A stretch of 64,000 bases of DNA from an uncultured bacterium (GCA_905214795.1 CAJMNM010000011.1:1-64000), one strand, 5' to 3'. Shown: positions 43,902 to 54,215, counted from the first letter of the stretch. Made by a program: numbers and translations. Notes: generated from the letters alone by a model not told the origin.

Positions 43902-45395
43902 TTAAAGCGTCACACCTGTTTTAAATATGGCTATCCCCCGGTTGTCATGCTTTTCGTTCTGCGTAAGCTGACCACCGGCCACAGCACATATCAAATCGAT
44001 AAAACGACGACTTACAGATGACATACTTTCTCCTTCGACCAATGTTCCGGCATTGAAATCCATCCAATTCCCCTTATGTAAAAACAAAGGTGTATTGGTT
44101 GAAATCTTAAGTGTCGGCACAAATGTGCCGAAAGGAGTCCCGCGACCTGTTGTAAACAATACCATATGACAACCGGCTGCCGCCAAAGCTGTAGACGCCA
44201 CCAAATCGTTACCCGGAGCACTTAACAAATTGAGACCACCTGTTGTTATCCTATCTCCATATTTCAACACATCACATACCGCCGAACTGCCTGATTTCTG
44301 TGTACAGCCCAAAGATTTCTCTTCTAAAGTAGATATACCACCGGCTTTATTACCCGGCGAAGGATTCTCATAGACCGGCTGTCCCTGTTTCAGAAAATAA
44401 TCCTTAAAGTCATTAATCAAACGGACTGTCTTATTAAACAATTCTGCTGTGGCACAACGATTCATCAATATGGTTTCTGCACCGAACATCTCGGGCACTT
44501 CGGTTAATACAGTCGTACCACCACAAGCCACCAGATAATCGGAAAAGACACCTAAAAGAGGATTTGCTGTAATACCGGACAATCCGTCGGAGCCACCACA
44601 TTTAAGTCCTACACGCAAAGCCGACAATGGCACCGGCGTTCTCTCATCTGCTATGGCAATCTGATAAATCTCGCGCAACAAAGCCAATCCACGCTCCATC
44701 TCATCTGTTTCGTGCTGGCATACCATAAAACGAATACGACTTTTGTCATATTCGCCCAACATATCCATAAAGGCCTCGGGCTGATTATTCTCGCACCCTA
44801 ATCCGATAACCAGAACGCCTCCGGCATTAGGATGAAGCACAATGTCACGCAATATGCGACGTGTGTTCTCATGATCATCACCGAGCTGTGAACAACCGTA
44901 ATTATGCGGATAAGCCACAATAGCATCTACACCACGACTTCCGGTTTCATTTTTCAAACTGTCGGCCAGACGCTCAGCTATACCGTTCACACAACCTACC
45001 GTAGGAACAATCCAGATTTCATTCCTGATTCCCACATCACCGTTCTTACGACGGTAACCCATAAATGTCGGTACATCAATAACAGGTTCCCGTTCATCCG
45101 ATAAAGGAACCGGAGCATACACGTAACCACAAATACCGGATAAACCAGTATGAATATTATGCTCATTCACCCATCCTCCGGCAGGTATTGATGTTACCGT
45201 ACGCCCTATTGGAAAACCATATTTTACAACCTCTTCACCGGCACTGAAGTTCTTAAGTGCTATTTTATGACCGGCCGGAATGGTTTCTACAAGTTGGAGC
45301 GAAAGTCCTGCAACCTGAATTAAAGTACCTTCCGGCAATGTCTGCAATGCAACCGCCACATTGTCGGAAGGATGAATCTGTGTATATAATGTCAT
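43902..45395 (-). CDS. uxaA: altronate dehydratase
   Basis: UxaA dehydrates D-altronate to 2-keto-3-deoxy-D-gluconate. The 497-residue product (ATG 45395, MTLYTQIHPSDNVAVAL) contains the small SAF-type N-terminal domain (residues 1-100) and the large catalytic domain with the blocks GYRRKNGDVGIRN, IVPTVGCVNGIAE, LGCENNQP, KCGGSDGLSGITANP and the ending GTPFGTFVPTLKISTN. UxaA uses Fe2+ and has conserved cysteines in these blocks. It is the last gene of the operon and follows uxaB after 22 bases, as expected for the last step before entry into the Entner-Doudoroff-type route. Confidence 0.93.
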   Translation of the reverse strand: MTLYTQIHPSDNVAVALQTLPEGTLIQVAGLSLQLVETIPAGHKIALKNFSAGEEVVKYGFPIGRTVTSIPAGGWVNEHNIHTGLSGICGYVYAPVPLSDEREPVIDVPTFMGYRRKNGDVGIRNEIWIVPTVGCVNGIAERLADSLKNETGSRGVDAIVAYPHNYGCSQLGDDHENTRRILRDIVLHPNAGGVLVIGLGCENNQPEAFMDMLGEYDKSRIRFMVCQHETDEMERGLALLREIYQIAIADERTPVPLSALRVGLKCGGSDGLSGITANPLLGVFSDYLVACGGTTVLTEVPEMFGAETILMNRCATAELFNKTVRLINDFKDYFLKQGQPVYENPSPGNKAGGISTLEEKSLGCTQKSGSSAVCDVLKYGDRITTGGLNLLSAPGNDLVASTALAAAGCHMVLFTTGRGTPFGTFVPTLKISTNTPLFLHKGNWMDFNAGTLVEGESMSSVSRRFIDLICAVAGGQLTQNEKHDNRGIAIFKTGVTL

Positions 45396-45417
45396 AACAC
45401 GATACTTTATACAACAA

Positions 45418-46872
45418 TTATTCTGACATCTCAAGAAAACGGGAAACGGTTTCCAACATACCGTTATCGTGAATTGACTGCAAATAACCACACAGACAAT
45501 CAGTCAGCCCCGGAATGAGATTAAGATTCTCATGCCACAACCACTCGGCACCTAAAACGCCTTCGGCTATCCCTGCCATAGACTGTCCGGCCCACAGCGT
45601 TTGAAGCAACGACATAATCTCCGGTGAATCGTTCGGAACAACAGGTGCTCCATCAGCACGCTGCCCACCTTTATAATAGGTAATAATGGCCGCCAAACCC
45701 AAAACAAGTCCTTGTGGCAATTTACCAAAACGCTGCAAATAAATCTTCAGACCGGGTAAATCACGCGTGGCATATTTAGGAAAAGAATTGAGCATGATAG
45801 ATGTCACCTGATGGTCGACAAAAGGATTTGTAAAGCGCTCCATAACATCGTCTGCAAAACGTTTCAATTCGTCTTCGGGCAGCTGAAGTGTCTGCATCAG
45901 TTCGTCATACATGACCCTATGAATATACTTTCCGATAACCGGATGCTTGCATGCATCGCGTACAATATCTATACCCGATAAATAAGCAACAGGAGATAAA
46001 ACGGTGTGAGGTCCGTTTAGTAACGTCACCTTACGCTCATGATAAGGCGCCTCTGACGATACAAAACTTACATTCAGTCCGGCTTTATCGGCAGGAAATT
46101 CCTCCGCTATTGACTGGGGAGCTTCTATCACCCACAAATGAAAGACCTCGCCCTGAACCACAAGATTATCATCATATTGAAGTTTCTCTTTAATCTGCGC
46201 AATATCTTTTCTTGGAAAACCAGGCACAATACGGTCTACCAAAGTGGCATAAACACCACAGGCTGTCTCAAACCATTGTCTAAACCCGTCACCTAACTGC
46301 CATAAGTCGATATACTGTCTGATTGTATCTTTTAATTTGTGCCCGTTGAGAAATATCAGCTCACAAGGAAAAATAATCAGTCCTTTCTGTACATCACCAT
46401 TAAAATGACAATAGCGATGATAAAGCAACTGGGTCAGTTTTCCGGGATATGAAGCAGCCGGACGGTCGTCCAAACGACAATGAGAATCAAAATTAATGCC
46501 GGCTTCAGTCGTATTTGAAATAACAAATCTAATCTCCGGCTGTTCTGCCAATGCCATATAATCATCAAAGTCACGATATGGATTCAACGCACGGCTGATA
46601 ACATCAATTAAGCGGAAAGAATTAACCTCTACCCCTTTATCTATTCCCTGAAGATTGACATGATAGAGTCCATCCTGGCTGTTCAGCACATCAATCATCC
46701 CCTTCTCTATCGGCTGGACCACCACTACACTACTGTTAAAGTCAGTTTTTTCATTCATATTGGATATTATCCAATCTACAAAAGCACGTAAAAAATTGCC
46801 TTCACCAAACTGTATGATTCTTTCAGGTCGGACGACTTTTCCTGCTGTCTGACTATTTAACGCTCTCATCAT
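45418..46872 (-). CDS. uxaB: tagaturonate reductase (altronate oxidoreductase)
   Basis: UxaB reduces D-tagaturonate to D-altronate with NADH. The 484-residue protein is of the mannitol-dehydrogenase/polyol long-chain family. The N-terminal FGEGNFLRAFVDWII nucleotide-binding segment is followed by FVISNTTEAGI, and the later TLLNGPHTVLSPVAYLSG and FAGDVMERFTNPFV-like block include the catalytic lysine region. Together with the adjacent uxaA and the L-galactonate-dehydrogenase-like gene it makes a short route from L-galactonate to 2-keto-3-deoxygluconate. Confidence 0.92.
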   Translation of the reverse strand: MMRALNSQTAGKVVRPERIIQFGEGNFLRAFVDWIISNMNEKTDFNSSVVVVQPIEKGMIDVLNSQDGLYHVNLQGIDKGVEVNSFRLIDVISRALNPYRDFDDYMALAEQPEIRFVISNTTEAGINFDSHCRLDDRPAASYPGKLTQLLYHRYCHFNGDVQKGLIIFPCELIFLNGHKLKDTIRQYIDLWQLGDGFRQWFETACGVYATLVDRIVPGFPRKDIAQIKEKLQYDDNLVVQGEVFHLWVIEAPQSIAEEFPADKAGLNVSFVSSEAPYHERKVTLLNGPHTVLSPVAYLSGIDIVRDACKHPVIGKYIHRVMYDELMQTLQLPEDELKRFADDVMERFTNPFVDHQVTSIMLNSFPKYATRDLPGLKIYLQRFGKLPQGLVLGLAAIITYYKGGQRADGAPVVPNDSPEIMSLLQTLWAGQSMAGIAEGVLGAEWLWHENLNLIPGLTDCLCGYLQSIHDNGMLETVSRFLEMSE

Positions 46873-46880
46873 TAAATCAA

Positions 46881-47897
46881 TTAAAATTCAACCAATATAC
46901 GAAATACTTTACCCGGCTGCTCAGACCAGTTCTTTAAAGCGTCACCTGCTTTCTCCGGCATCACCACACAACTGATAAGACGCTCTTTTGGACATGCTCC
47001 ATGACGCAAATATTTAATTACCGCACGGAAATCTTCCGGTAAAGCATTGCGTGATCCCCGAATATCCAGTTCTTTCTGAACAAAATATTTTGTTTGAAAA
47101 GCCACTTCTGTTTTAGCATATCCTATACATACGACCCGACCTGTAAAACCGACCTCATCAACAGCCATCACATAGGTAGCCGGACTTCCGACCGCTTCGA
47201 TTACCACATCAGGTCCCAAACCCTCTGTCAACTCATTAAGGCGTGCGTGTACATCTTCTGTCCGGGAATTGATTGTATAATCCGCTCCTATCTCACGTGC
47301 CAACTGTAATTTCTCATCATCAAGATCAACAGCTATTACTGTCGCACCACGTAACGAAGCACGCACTACAGCTCCCAGACCAATCATTCCACAACCAATC
47401 ACCATTACCGTATCACCATCGGTAACCTGACCTCTTGCTACAGCATGAAAGCCCACACTCATTGGCTCAATCAAAGCACAGTCACGTACTGATATACCAT
47501 CTGCCGGAATCACCTTCTGCCAAGGTAATACCACATACTCCGTCATGGCACCATTGCGCTGCACACCTAATGTCTCGTTATGCTCACAGGCATTTACTCT
47601 ACGGTTGCGACATGAGGCACATTTTCCACAATTTGTATAAGGATTAACTGTTACCACCATGCCCGGTCTCAAAGTTTCAGGAACACCGTTTCCAGTCTCC
47701 TCAATCACGGCACCAATCTCATGACCGGGGATAACAGGCAATTGAACCATCGGATTTCGACCAAGATAAGTATTCAAGTCAGAACCGCAAAATCCTACAT
47801 ATTTAATTCTCAACAACACCTCACCGTTTCCACAATCAGGCTTCTGAATATTTTCAACCCGAACATTACCGGGTTCTACAATCTGAACTGCTTTCAT
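46881..47897 (-). CDS. zinc-dependent L-galactonate 5-dehydrogenase (medium-chain alcohol dehydrogenase)
   Basis: The 338-residue medium-chain dehydrogenase has the catalytic zinc ligands in GFCGSDLN and PGHEIGAV, the structural zinc loop NCGKCASCRNRRVNAC, and the Rossmann motif VIGCGMIGLGAV. Its place between uxaB and the transporter matches the Bacteroides vulgatus gene for L-galactonate dehydrogenase, which forms D-tagaturonate; E. coli LgoD does the same. The substrate is inferred from this context. The 9-base gap to uxaB indicates joint translation. Confidence 0.85.
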   Translation of the reverse strand: MKAVQIVEPGNVRVENIQKPDCGNGEVLLRIKYVGFCGSDLNTYLGRNPMVQLPVIPGHEIGAVIEETGNGVPETLRPGMVVTVNPYTNCGKCASCRNRRVNACEHNETLGVQRNGAMTEYVVLPWQKVIPADGISVRDCALIEPMSVGFHAVARGQVTDGDTVMVIGCGMIGLGAVVRASLRGATVIAVDLDDEKLQLAREIGADYTINSRTEDVHARLNELTEGLGPDVVIEAVGSPATYVMAVDEVGFTGRVVCIGYAKTEVAFQTKYFVQKELDIRGSRNALPEDFRAVIKYLRHGACPKERLISCVVMPEKAGDALKNWSEQPGKVFRILVEF

Positions 47898-47995
47898 TTT
47901 TATATAGTTATTTTTCTGTCATTTTGTTCATTCATTGTTTTTAAAAGATCTCAACCGACATCTTTCTACGAGAAAAAGTAATCGCAGCAAATGTC

Positions 47996-49246
47996 CTAAT
48001 CAGTCACACGATATCCTCTCCAACCGTAATACGCACAGCAAACGAAACATACCATCGGTATCAAATATGCTATCGAATAAGTTTCAGGATAATGGTTCAT
48101 TACGTATGCCGTCAATTGAGGCAGGCAAGCATTACCGATAATAGCCATTACAAGAAAGGCAGAACCACTTTTTGTGTCTTCACCCAAATCGGCTATGGCC
48201 AAAGAGAACTGGGTCGGATACATTATAGACATAAAGAAAGATACCCCTATCATGGCATATAATCCAATCATTCCACCACCGCTTATGACAATTACCGCAC
48301 ACAGGACAATATTTATCAAAGCATAGACCAGCAACATATTCTGCGGACGGAAACGTGACATCAAGCCTGTACCTACCCAACGTCCGAGCAGAAACGCAAG
48401 CATATACAAACCGAAAAAGGTTGTGGCCTGTCCTTCGGGAATACCGACATAATAACAGCAGTAAACAAGGAATAAACTGTTAATTGCTGTCTGTCCGCCA
48501 TTGTAGAAGAACTGACTGATAACTCCCCAACGCAGATGTGAACGTTTAAGAACTGAGAAATTAATCAAAGGTCCATGCTGGTCTTTATGCTCCTCTTCCG
48601 GAATGGCCGGCAAATGATAAAATATAAAAACAACAGCTATAATCAGCAATAAGCCCGCAAGCAAGAGATAAGGCATCTTCATCGCATCGGTCTCAAACTG
48701 AATATATGCCTCCCATCCGCCTTCATAATCCACCGGCAACGTTTCACGGGTAAAATGCTGGCCACTCAATACCAATTTACTAAGAAACATGGCCGAAACA
48801 AAAGCGCCAAGCCCGTTGAATGACTGAGCCAGATTGAGTCGGCGTGATGCTGTTTCGGGTGCTCCCAGAACCGTCACATAAGGATTAGCCGCTGTTTCAA
48901 GGAAACACATACCGGTAGCTATAATGAAAAAGATACATAAATAAGCCCAATAAGATTTTATCTCGGCAGCCGGAAAGAACAACAATCCGCCACAAGCAGC
49001 CAGCAACAAACCGAAGATAATACCGGACTTATAACTGAATCGTTTCATAAACATGGCTATTGGTATCGGGAATATGAAATAAGCCAGCCAATAAGCCGTT
49101 TCGGTAAAAGAGGCTTCAAAAGTATTTAACTCACAGGTTTTCATCAGCTGTCTGATCATGGTCGGCAACAGATTACTGCTGATGGCCCATAAAAAGAACA
49201 GACTGAAAATAAGTGTCAAAGGCAAGAAATATGATTTACTTTTCAT
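47996..49246 (-). CDS. FucP/glucose-galactose-type MFS sugar transporter
   Basis: The 416-residue major-facilitator protein has twelve hydrophobic segments and the FucP-subfamily pattern: an N-terminal LIFSLFFLWAISSNLLPTM, ETAANPYVTVLGAPE in the middle, and RFRPQNMLLVYALINI. FucP imports L-fucose with protons. L-galactose is the 6-hydroxy analogue of L-fucose, so this transporter probably takes up L-galactose and perhaps L-fucose. Its start overlaps the stop of the lactonase gene (ATGA). Confidence 0.88.
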   Translation of the reverse strand: MKSKSYFLPLTLIFSLFFLWAISSNLLPTMIRQLMKTCELNTFEASFTETAYWLAYFIFPIPIAMFMKRFSYKSGIIFGLLLAACGGLLFFPAAEIKSYWAYLCIFFIIATGMCFLETAANPYVTVLGAPETASRRLNLAQSFNGLGAFVSAMFLSKLVLSGQHFTRETLPVDYEGGWEAYIQFETDAMKMPYLLLAGLLLIIAVVFIFYHLPAIPEEEHKDQHGPLINFSVLKRSHLRWGVISQFFYNGGQTAINSLFLVYCCYYVGIPEGQATTFFGLYMLAFLLGRWVGTGLMSRFRPQNMLLVYALINIVLCAVIVISGGGMIGLYAMIGVSFFMSIMYPTQFSLAIADLGEDTKSGSAFLVMAIIGNACLPQLTAYVMNHYPETYSIAYLIPMVCFVCCAYYGWRGYRVTD

Positions 49247-50166
49247 TCGGACATATTTTTAATATACGGCATAGCCTGTTGAGGACCAAAGCCATAAAAC
49301 ATTTGAGCATTTTTTCCCAGGAATTGTGTTTTTTCCATCTCTGTCAACTCATCTGACTTTATAATAAAATCATAAGACATACGGTATGTAATAGCCGTAA
49401 TTGTACGCGGATAGTCAGACCCCCACATAAGTTTATCCATTCCGACTTCATCAGCAGCCTGTCTAATGGCTTTAACTGCACCGGAAAAAGGATAAAACTC
49501 ATCATTGAAAAGCCATGTGATACCTCCCGACTCAATCATTACATTCGGATGTCTGGCAAGACGAATCTGAGAAAGCCAGTCGGGACGGGTCACCATACCG
49601 AAATGCCCGATTGCTATTTTCAGATTCGGACATTCACTGATAATTTCTTCCATCTCTCCTGTCTGTATCGTTCCATCAGCCAAATCAACGGACAAAATCA
49701 TGCCATGTTGTTCCATCATATGAAACATCTGCATCATCTCATCGCTGTTAAGCCAAACTCTTCCTTCGGATAACAACAAACGGCCGGCCGGAATTTTAAT
49801 GGCTTTGAAACCTTGCTTAACCAACTCACAGGCTTGGTTGAAGAAACCCGGTTTACGGAATTCACACATCCCGCAAACCAGAAAACGTTCCGGATATTTT
49901 TTTGCCACCCTGCTAAGGTAGTCATTCTGAATACCGTCTATGAATTCCTGGGTCACTACAGCAGCTGAGACCTGAGCATAATCCATGTTAGAAAGAAATA
50001 CCTCAGCTGTATTTCTACCATCAATCATAAAAGGAGGCAGCATTTGTCTTACTTCTCCCATAAAGAGAGAACGGCCGTTATCCAGCGTGCGTATCGGCTT
50101 GCCATCGACCACCGTATCCTGCCACAACCACAAATGAGAATGTGCATCTATAATGGTATAATTCAT
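49243..50166 (-). CDS. amidohydrolase-family L-galactonolactonase
   Basis: The 307-residue TIM-barrel amidohydrolase of the L-fuconolactonase group (COG3618/amidohydrolase 2) has the metal-binding IIDAHSHLW at the N-terminus, AIGHFGMV for the middle histidine and MWGSDYPRT for the catalytic aspartate. These enzymes hydrolyse sugar lactones or related esters. The gene sits between the aldo/keto reductase and transporter genes just as the L-galactono-1,5-lactonase gene does in Bacteroides vulgatus, so L-galactonolactone is the likely substrate. Confidence 0.85.
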   Translation of the reverse strand: MNYTIIDAHSHLWLWQDTVVDGKPIRTLDNGRSLFMGEVRQMLPPFMIDGRNTAEVFLSNMDYAQVSAAVVTQEFIDGIQNDYLSRVAKKYPERFLVCGMCEFRKPGFFNQACELVKQGFKAIKIPAGRLLLSEGRVWLNSDEMMQMFHMMEQHGMILSVDLADGTIQTGEMEEIISECPNLKIAIGHFGMVTRPDWLSQIRLARHPNVMIESGGITWLFNDEFYPFSGAVKAIRQAADEVGMDKLMWGSDYPRTITAITYRMSYDFIIKSDELTEMEKTQFLGKNAQMFYGFGPQQAMPYIKNMSE

Positions 50167-50178
50167 CTTGTCTCATTT

Positions 50179-51111
50179 TTAAGAATTAGCCCAACTGACA
50201 CGTTGTTGGTCACCAATAATATCTTTCACCTTGCGCACCAACTCCCAATCAATAGGTTCTTCTATATAGTGGAGATTCTTCAATACATTTTTCGGATTGG
50301 CAGAACTAAACAAGGTTGTGGCAATCCGTGGATTGCTAACAGCATATTGCATAGCCAATTTCTCTATAGGATATCCTTGAGAGTTACAATATTCGGCAGC
50401 CCGCTTACAAGCCTCAACCAGTGGAGCCGGTGCCGGATGCCAATCGGGCACACCACGCTGTGTCAATAACCCCATAGATAATGGAGACGCGTTAATCACA
50501 CCTATTCCCTTTGATTCAAAATAATCAAGAAAATCAACCAATTTGTCATCATTCAATGTATAATGACAAAAGTTCAACACGGTCTCTACCGTTCCTTCGG
50601 GTACACGGTCAATCACCCATTGCAAATTCTCCAGCTGCAAGTCTGTTATACCGACATGCCCCACTATGCCTTTATCACGTAACTCTACTAATGCCGGCAG
50701 AGTTTCATTGACAACTTGATTCAAATCTGCAAATTCAATGTCATGCACATTAATCAAATCAATATAATCGACATGCAAACGTTCCATACTCTCGTATACA
50801 CTTTCCGTTGCACGTTTACCCGAATAATCCCAGGTATTGATTCCATCATGCCCGTAACGCCCCACTTTAGTGGACAGAAGATATGACTCACGGGGCAATT
50901 CCTTCAACGCTTTCCCCAATACGGTCTCCGCTTTATAATGTCCGTAATATGGCGACACGTCTATAAAGTTCAGTCCGTTATCCACCGCTGTGTATACGGC
51001 TTCAATAGCATCTTTCTCACTGATAGTTCTGAAAACTCCCCCAAGTGACGAAGCTCCGAAACTGAGCCGCGGCACCATCATTCCTGTTTTTCCGCAATTT
51101 ACGTATTCCAT
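50179..51111 (-). CDS. L-galactose dehydrogenase-like aldo/keto reductase
   Basis: The 310-residue aldo/keto reductase shows close similarity to plant L-galactose dehydrogenase: LSFGASSLGGVFRTISEKDA, NFIDVSPYYGHYKAETVLGK (with the catalytic Tyr), DYIDLINVHDIEFADL, GTVETVLNFCHYTLNDDKL, and GVINASPLSMGLLTQRG before PDWHPA. The C-terminal part with TTLFSSANPKNVLKNL binds NAD(P). The match runs through the substrate loops, so oxidation of L-galactose to its lactone is the best call; activity on L-fucose is possible. Confidence 0.9.
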   Translation of the reverse strand: MEYVNCGKTGMMVPRLSFGASSLGGVFRTISEKDAIEAVYTAVDNGLNFIDVSPYYGHYKAETVLGKALKELPRESYLLSTKVGRYGHDGINTWDYSGKRATESVYESMERLHVDYIDLINVHDIEFADLNQVVNETLPALVELRDKGIVGHVGITDLQLENLQWVIDRVPEGTVETVLNFCHYTLNDDKLVDFLDYFESKGIGVINASPLSMGLLTQRGVPDWHPAPAPLVEACKRAAEYCNSQGYPIEKLAMQYAVSNPRIATTLFSSANPKNVLKNLHYIEEPIDWELVRKVKDIIGDQQRVSWANS

Positions 51112-51130
51112 AATATTAGATTTACTTTTT

Positions 51131-53788
51131 TTAGAATTTCACTTTTATTGTTTTACCTTCATACAAGATTTCTTTACACGGTTGTGACGCTCCATCACCC
51201 GCTCCAGTCTCGTTTGAGACAAGAACCACATTCAAATGTTTCACTTTCTCCATTCCTGGAAACGAACCCTTCCGTTTTCCTATTTCCAACACATTACGAC
51301 TGTCATCCCATTTCAAAGGAATCACAGCATAACTGCCGTTCTCATACCCGTAATTGTCTCCTTCGTCCTCATACCAATCCATGACAGCGTCCGCTCCTTT
51401 ATAGATTCTGATTTCCACCGGTTTATCGGCTTTCTCAGTTGTATACTGTTTGCCGAAGTCCATCGGAATAATCGAACCACCCCTTACAAATAAAGGCATT
51501 TGGGGCAATCCGGCCTTAACATTCACTTTCTGTCCGCCATTATATTTTATTCCGGTCCAGAAATCAAACCATCCACCCTCATTCACCGGCAGATATACCG
51601 GCCATGTATTGACAGACGGAGCCGTTACAGGAGCCACAAGGAATGACGGGCCAAACATAAACTGCGCATCTTGTGCCAATGCCAAACGGTCATTTGAAAA
51701 ATCCATCACTAACGGACGCATAATCGTATACCCTTTAAATGTAACATCGGCTGCGCACGAATAGATATAGGGCAAAAGGCTATAACGTAAACCGATATAT
51801 TTCTTGGAAACCGTCTCCACTTCATTACCATAACGCCACGGTTCCGTCTGACTCATATAACCATGCACACGCATTAAAGGGAAAAATACCGATGCCTGCA
51901 ACCAACGCAGAAAACATTCGTGATAGGCTGTATCCGTGTACTGATTTTGCGGTCTGAAGAACCCACCGGCATCATAAGTCCACCATGGCAACCCTGTGGC
52001 CATCAATCCCAGTCCGCCTACAATCTGGCGACGCAATGTTTCCCAATCATGCCCTACGTCACCTGTCCATGTGGCCGTAGCATAACGTTGCATACCCGAA
52101 AACGCACTGCGGGTAAAAAGCATCACACGTTTGTCTGCTTCTTCTTTTCTTAAACCTTCATAAACGGTTTTGTTCACAAACATAGGATATACATTACGGT
52201 ATACATCTCCGGCCACAGTACCGTTGCAGATCATCCGTCCCGTTAAATCATCGTTCTCCGGTTCCGTCGCATCGAGCCACCAGGCATCAATCTGATACGG
52301 CTTCACCAGCCTGTCACTAAAATTCCGCCAATAAAAAGAGGCCGCGTCGGGATTAAAGAAATCTATCCATTCAGTACCCGGAATATAATATCCTTTATCA
52401 TTTATTTCACGTCCGAGTTCGGACTTCCGGTCTACCTTAGACCATACGGAAAGCATCAGACGCATGTCCATTCCATGAAGCTCCCTGACCATTTCAGCCG
52501 GATCGGGATAGTTTGTCTCATCAAACCTCATGGCATTCCAACCATGTCTTCCCCAATACTGCCAGTCCTGAACTATCAAATCTATCGGAATACTCCGTTT
52601 ACGAAATTCCTTCGCATTCTCAAGCAATTCCTCCTGAGACTTATAACGCTCCCGGCAATGGATATATCCCAAAGCCCAAACAGGCATAAGCGGTGTTCCG
52701 CCGGTCAGTTTTCTATAACTGCCAATCACCTCATCGGCATTTCCGGCAAATACCGTATAATCCATAATCTGCGCCACAGGTGAACGGAATACAGTCTCAT
52801 CGTTAACTTTACGCCAGTACAGTACCGGTTTGTCATTTTTGTCTCCCTGTACTTTAATTTTATGCTGTCCTTTCTTCAACTCCACAATTAGCGAAGTGGT
52901 TGGCGGAAGCCAGAGATTATTTATATCCAATAAATTGCGCCCATCTATGGTAAGATGATACTTTCGGGCCATTCTCTGCCCTACATCCAACAACAAGGCA
53001 TAGTTACCGTCCTTTTCTATCATTATGTCAGCAGTAAAGGCGTTAACCTCTCTTACCTCACGCTTGTTTCCGGTTGTCGAGGTGACATCTACTGTAACGG
53101 TCTGTCCGTCTTCTCCATCCGGACGCAGACAAACCTGCTCAGACGCCGGATTAAAGTCAGTAAGTCCGTAATTATGCCACAGCAATCCATACCCTTTGCT
53201 GGAAAGCACAAAGGGAACCGCAATCTGCGTGTTAACCTGAGTCAGACGACGAGACAATCCTCTGACATTGAGATAACCGTCCTGAAACTGTCCTGTTCCA
53301 AAAAGGAATTCATCTTTGGGAGAAACAAAATGCTGTTCTACCATATAGTTCACCTCTCCCTCTGCCGACTGTTTCATCATTCTTCCTCCGGCCACCTCTT
53401 CTAATATGATTCTTCCACTTTTATCTTTAAATGCAAGAGCCTCGCTTTTCTTATCATATTCTACAGAAATGTCCGGTAAAGTCATCACAATACTGACGCC
53501 TTTATCCTCGGTCTTATATTTTACCTTTCTGTCAAGCTCGGAAAACACCAGTTCATCCGGCATTTTTGAATCGGTCTGTAAAAATCTGACTCTAATGGCA
53601 TTGTTTTCCACTGGTGTCAGTCGCAGCATTCCGCTTTCGGTTTTAATCTCCACACCATCGTTTTCGGGATTATTCCCTAGCACGACACTTACAGAGCACA
53701 TCAGGCACAAACTGACAGCTATTCTGTTTCTGCATAGCCATTTTCCAAAAATACGGACCGATTTTCCTCTTGCATTTATCATATTCAT
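51131..53788 (-). CDS. GH31 alpha-glycosidase with PA14-like insert (alpha-xylosidase-like)
   Basis: The 885-residue protein has a signal or anchor segment near residues 22-40. The GH31 N-terminal beta domain holds a PA14-like insertion at about residues 230-330 (YALLLDVGQRMARKYHLTIDGR...KKGQHKIKVQG). The (beta/alpha)8 barrel has the nucleophile Asp506 in AWWLDATEPE and the acid/base Asp577 in TWTGDVGHDW, and a C-terminal beta domain follows. A PA14 insert is known from GH31 alpha-xylosidases that act on xyloglucan oligosaccharides. The substrate is not proven; its place in an L-galactose operon suggests galactosylated plant or algal glycans. It lies 19 bases before the aldo/keto reductase gene. 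Confidence 0.88.
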   Translation of the reverse strand: MNMINARGKSVRIFGKWLCRNRIAVSLCLMCSVSVVLGNNPENDGVEIKTESGMLRLTPVENNAIRVRFLQTDSKMPDELVFSELDRKVKYKTEDKGVSIVMTLPDISVEYDKKSEALAFKDKSGRIILEEVAGGRMMKQSAEGEVNYMVEQHFVSPKDEFLFGTGQFQDGYLNVRGLSRRLTQVNTQIAVPFVLSSKGYGLLWHNYGLTDFNPASEQVCLRPDGEDGQTVTVDVTSTTGNKREVREVNAFTADIMIEKDGNYALLLDVGQRMARKYHLTIDGRNLLDINNLWLPPTTSLIVELKKGQHKIKVQGDKNDKPVLYWRKVNDETVFRSPVAQIMDYTVFAGNADEVIGSYRKLTGGTPLMPVWALGYIHCRERYKSQEELLENAKEFRKRSIPIDLIVQDWQYWGRHGWNAMRFDETNYPDPAEMVRELHGMDMRLMLSVWSKVDRKSELGREINDKGYYIPGTEWIDFFNPDAASFYWRNFSDRLVKPYQIDAWWLDATEPENDDLTGRMICNGTVAGDVYRNVYPMFVNKTVYEGLRKEEADKRVMLFTRSAFSGMQRYATATWTGDVGHDWETLRRQIVGGLGLMATGLPWWTYDAGGFFRPQNQYTDTAYHECFLRWLQASVFFPLMRVHGYMSQTEPWRYGNEVETVSKKYIGLRYSLLPYIYSCAADVTFKGYTIMRPLVMDFSNDRLALAQDAQFMFGPSFLVAPVTAPSVNTWPVYLPVNEGGWFDFWTGIKYNGGQKVNVKAGLPQMPLFVRGGSIIPMDFGKQYTTEKADKPVEIRIYKGADAVMDWYEDEGDNYGYENGSYAVIPLKWDDSRNVLEIGKRKGSFPGMEKVKHLNVVLVSNETGAGDGASQPCKEILYEGKTIKVKF

Positions 53789-53815
53789 TGTTCTGACATT
53801 TTTATATGTTAAGAA

Positions 53816-54199
53816 TCAATCATACAAATAAAACATCCGTTCCATCAACTTCCACTTCTCCGCAGACGCTTCGCCCGGGATACATTCCTGAAAACGTGCC
53901 ACATAGTCTTCCCATTCCTGCTGTCTTGGCAATGTAGCCAACCTTTTCATGGCTTCATCCCATTCAAAGTCGAGCGGTGTTTCCACAATCATAAACAATG
54001 TGCCACCATAAATATAAATCTCCATTTCCAGTATCCCCACAGAACGTATGCCGGCCCTTATTTCGGGCCAGGCTTCCGAACGACTGTGTATCCGACGGTA
54101 TTCCGCTATCAATTCAGGATTATTTTTCAAACAAAGCGTCTGGCAATATCGTTTCACTCTTTGTTTATACTCTCTGACCAAATATCCTTCTTCTGCCAT
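53816..54199 (-). CDS. L-rhamnose mutarotase family protein
   Basis: The 127-residue dimeric alpha-beta barrel protein is similar to RhaM and its fucose-type relatives: RYCQTLCLKNNPELIAEYRRIHSRSEAWPEI, LEMEIYIYGGTLFMIVET and the ending SAEKWKLMERMFYL. Mutarotases interconvert the anomers of free sugars. Placed between the GH29 and GH31 genes it probably speeds anomer conversion of the sugar released, L-galactose or L-fucose. It starts 17 bases after the GH29 stop codon. Confidence 0.85.
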   Translation of the reverse strand: MAEEGYLVREYKQRVKRYCQTLCLKNNPELIAEYRRIHSRSEAWPEIRAGIRSVGILEMEIYIYGGTLFMIVETPLDFEWDEAMKRLATLPRQQEWEDYVARFQECIPGEASAEKWKLMERMFYLYD

Positions 54200-54215
54200 A
54201 CTATACTTAAAAATA

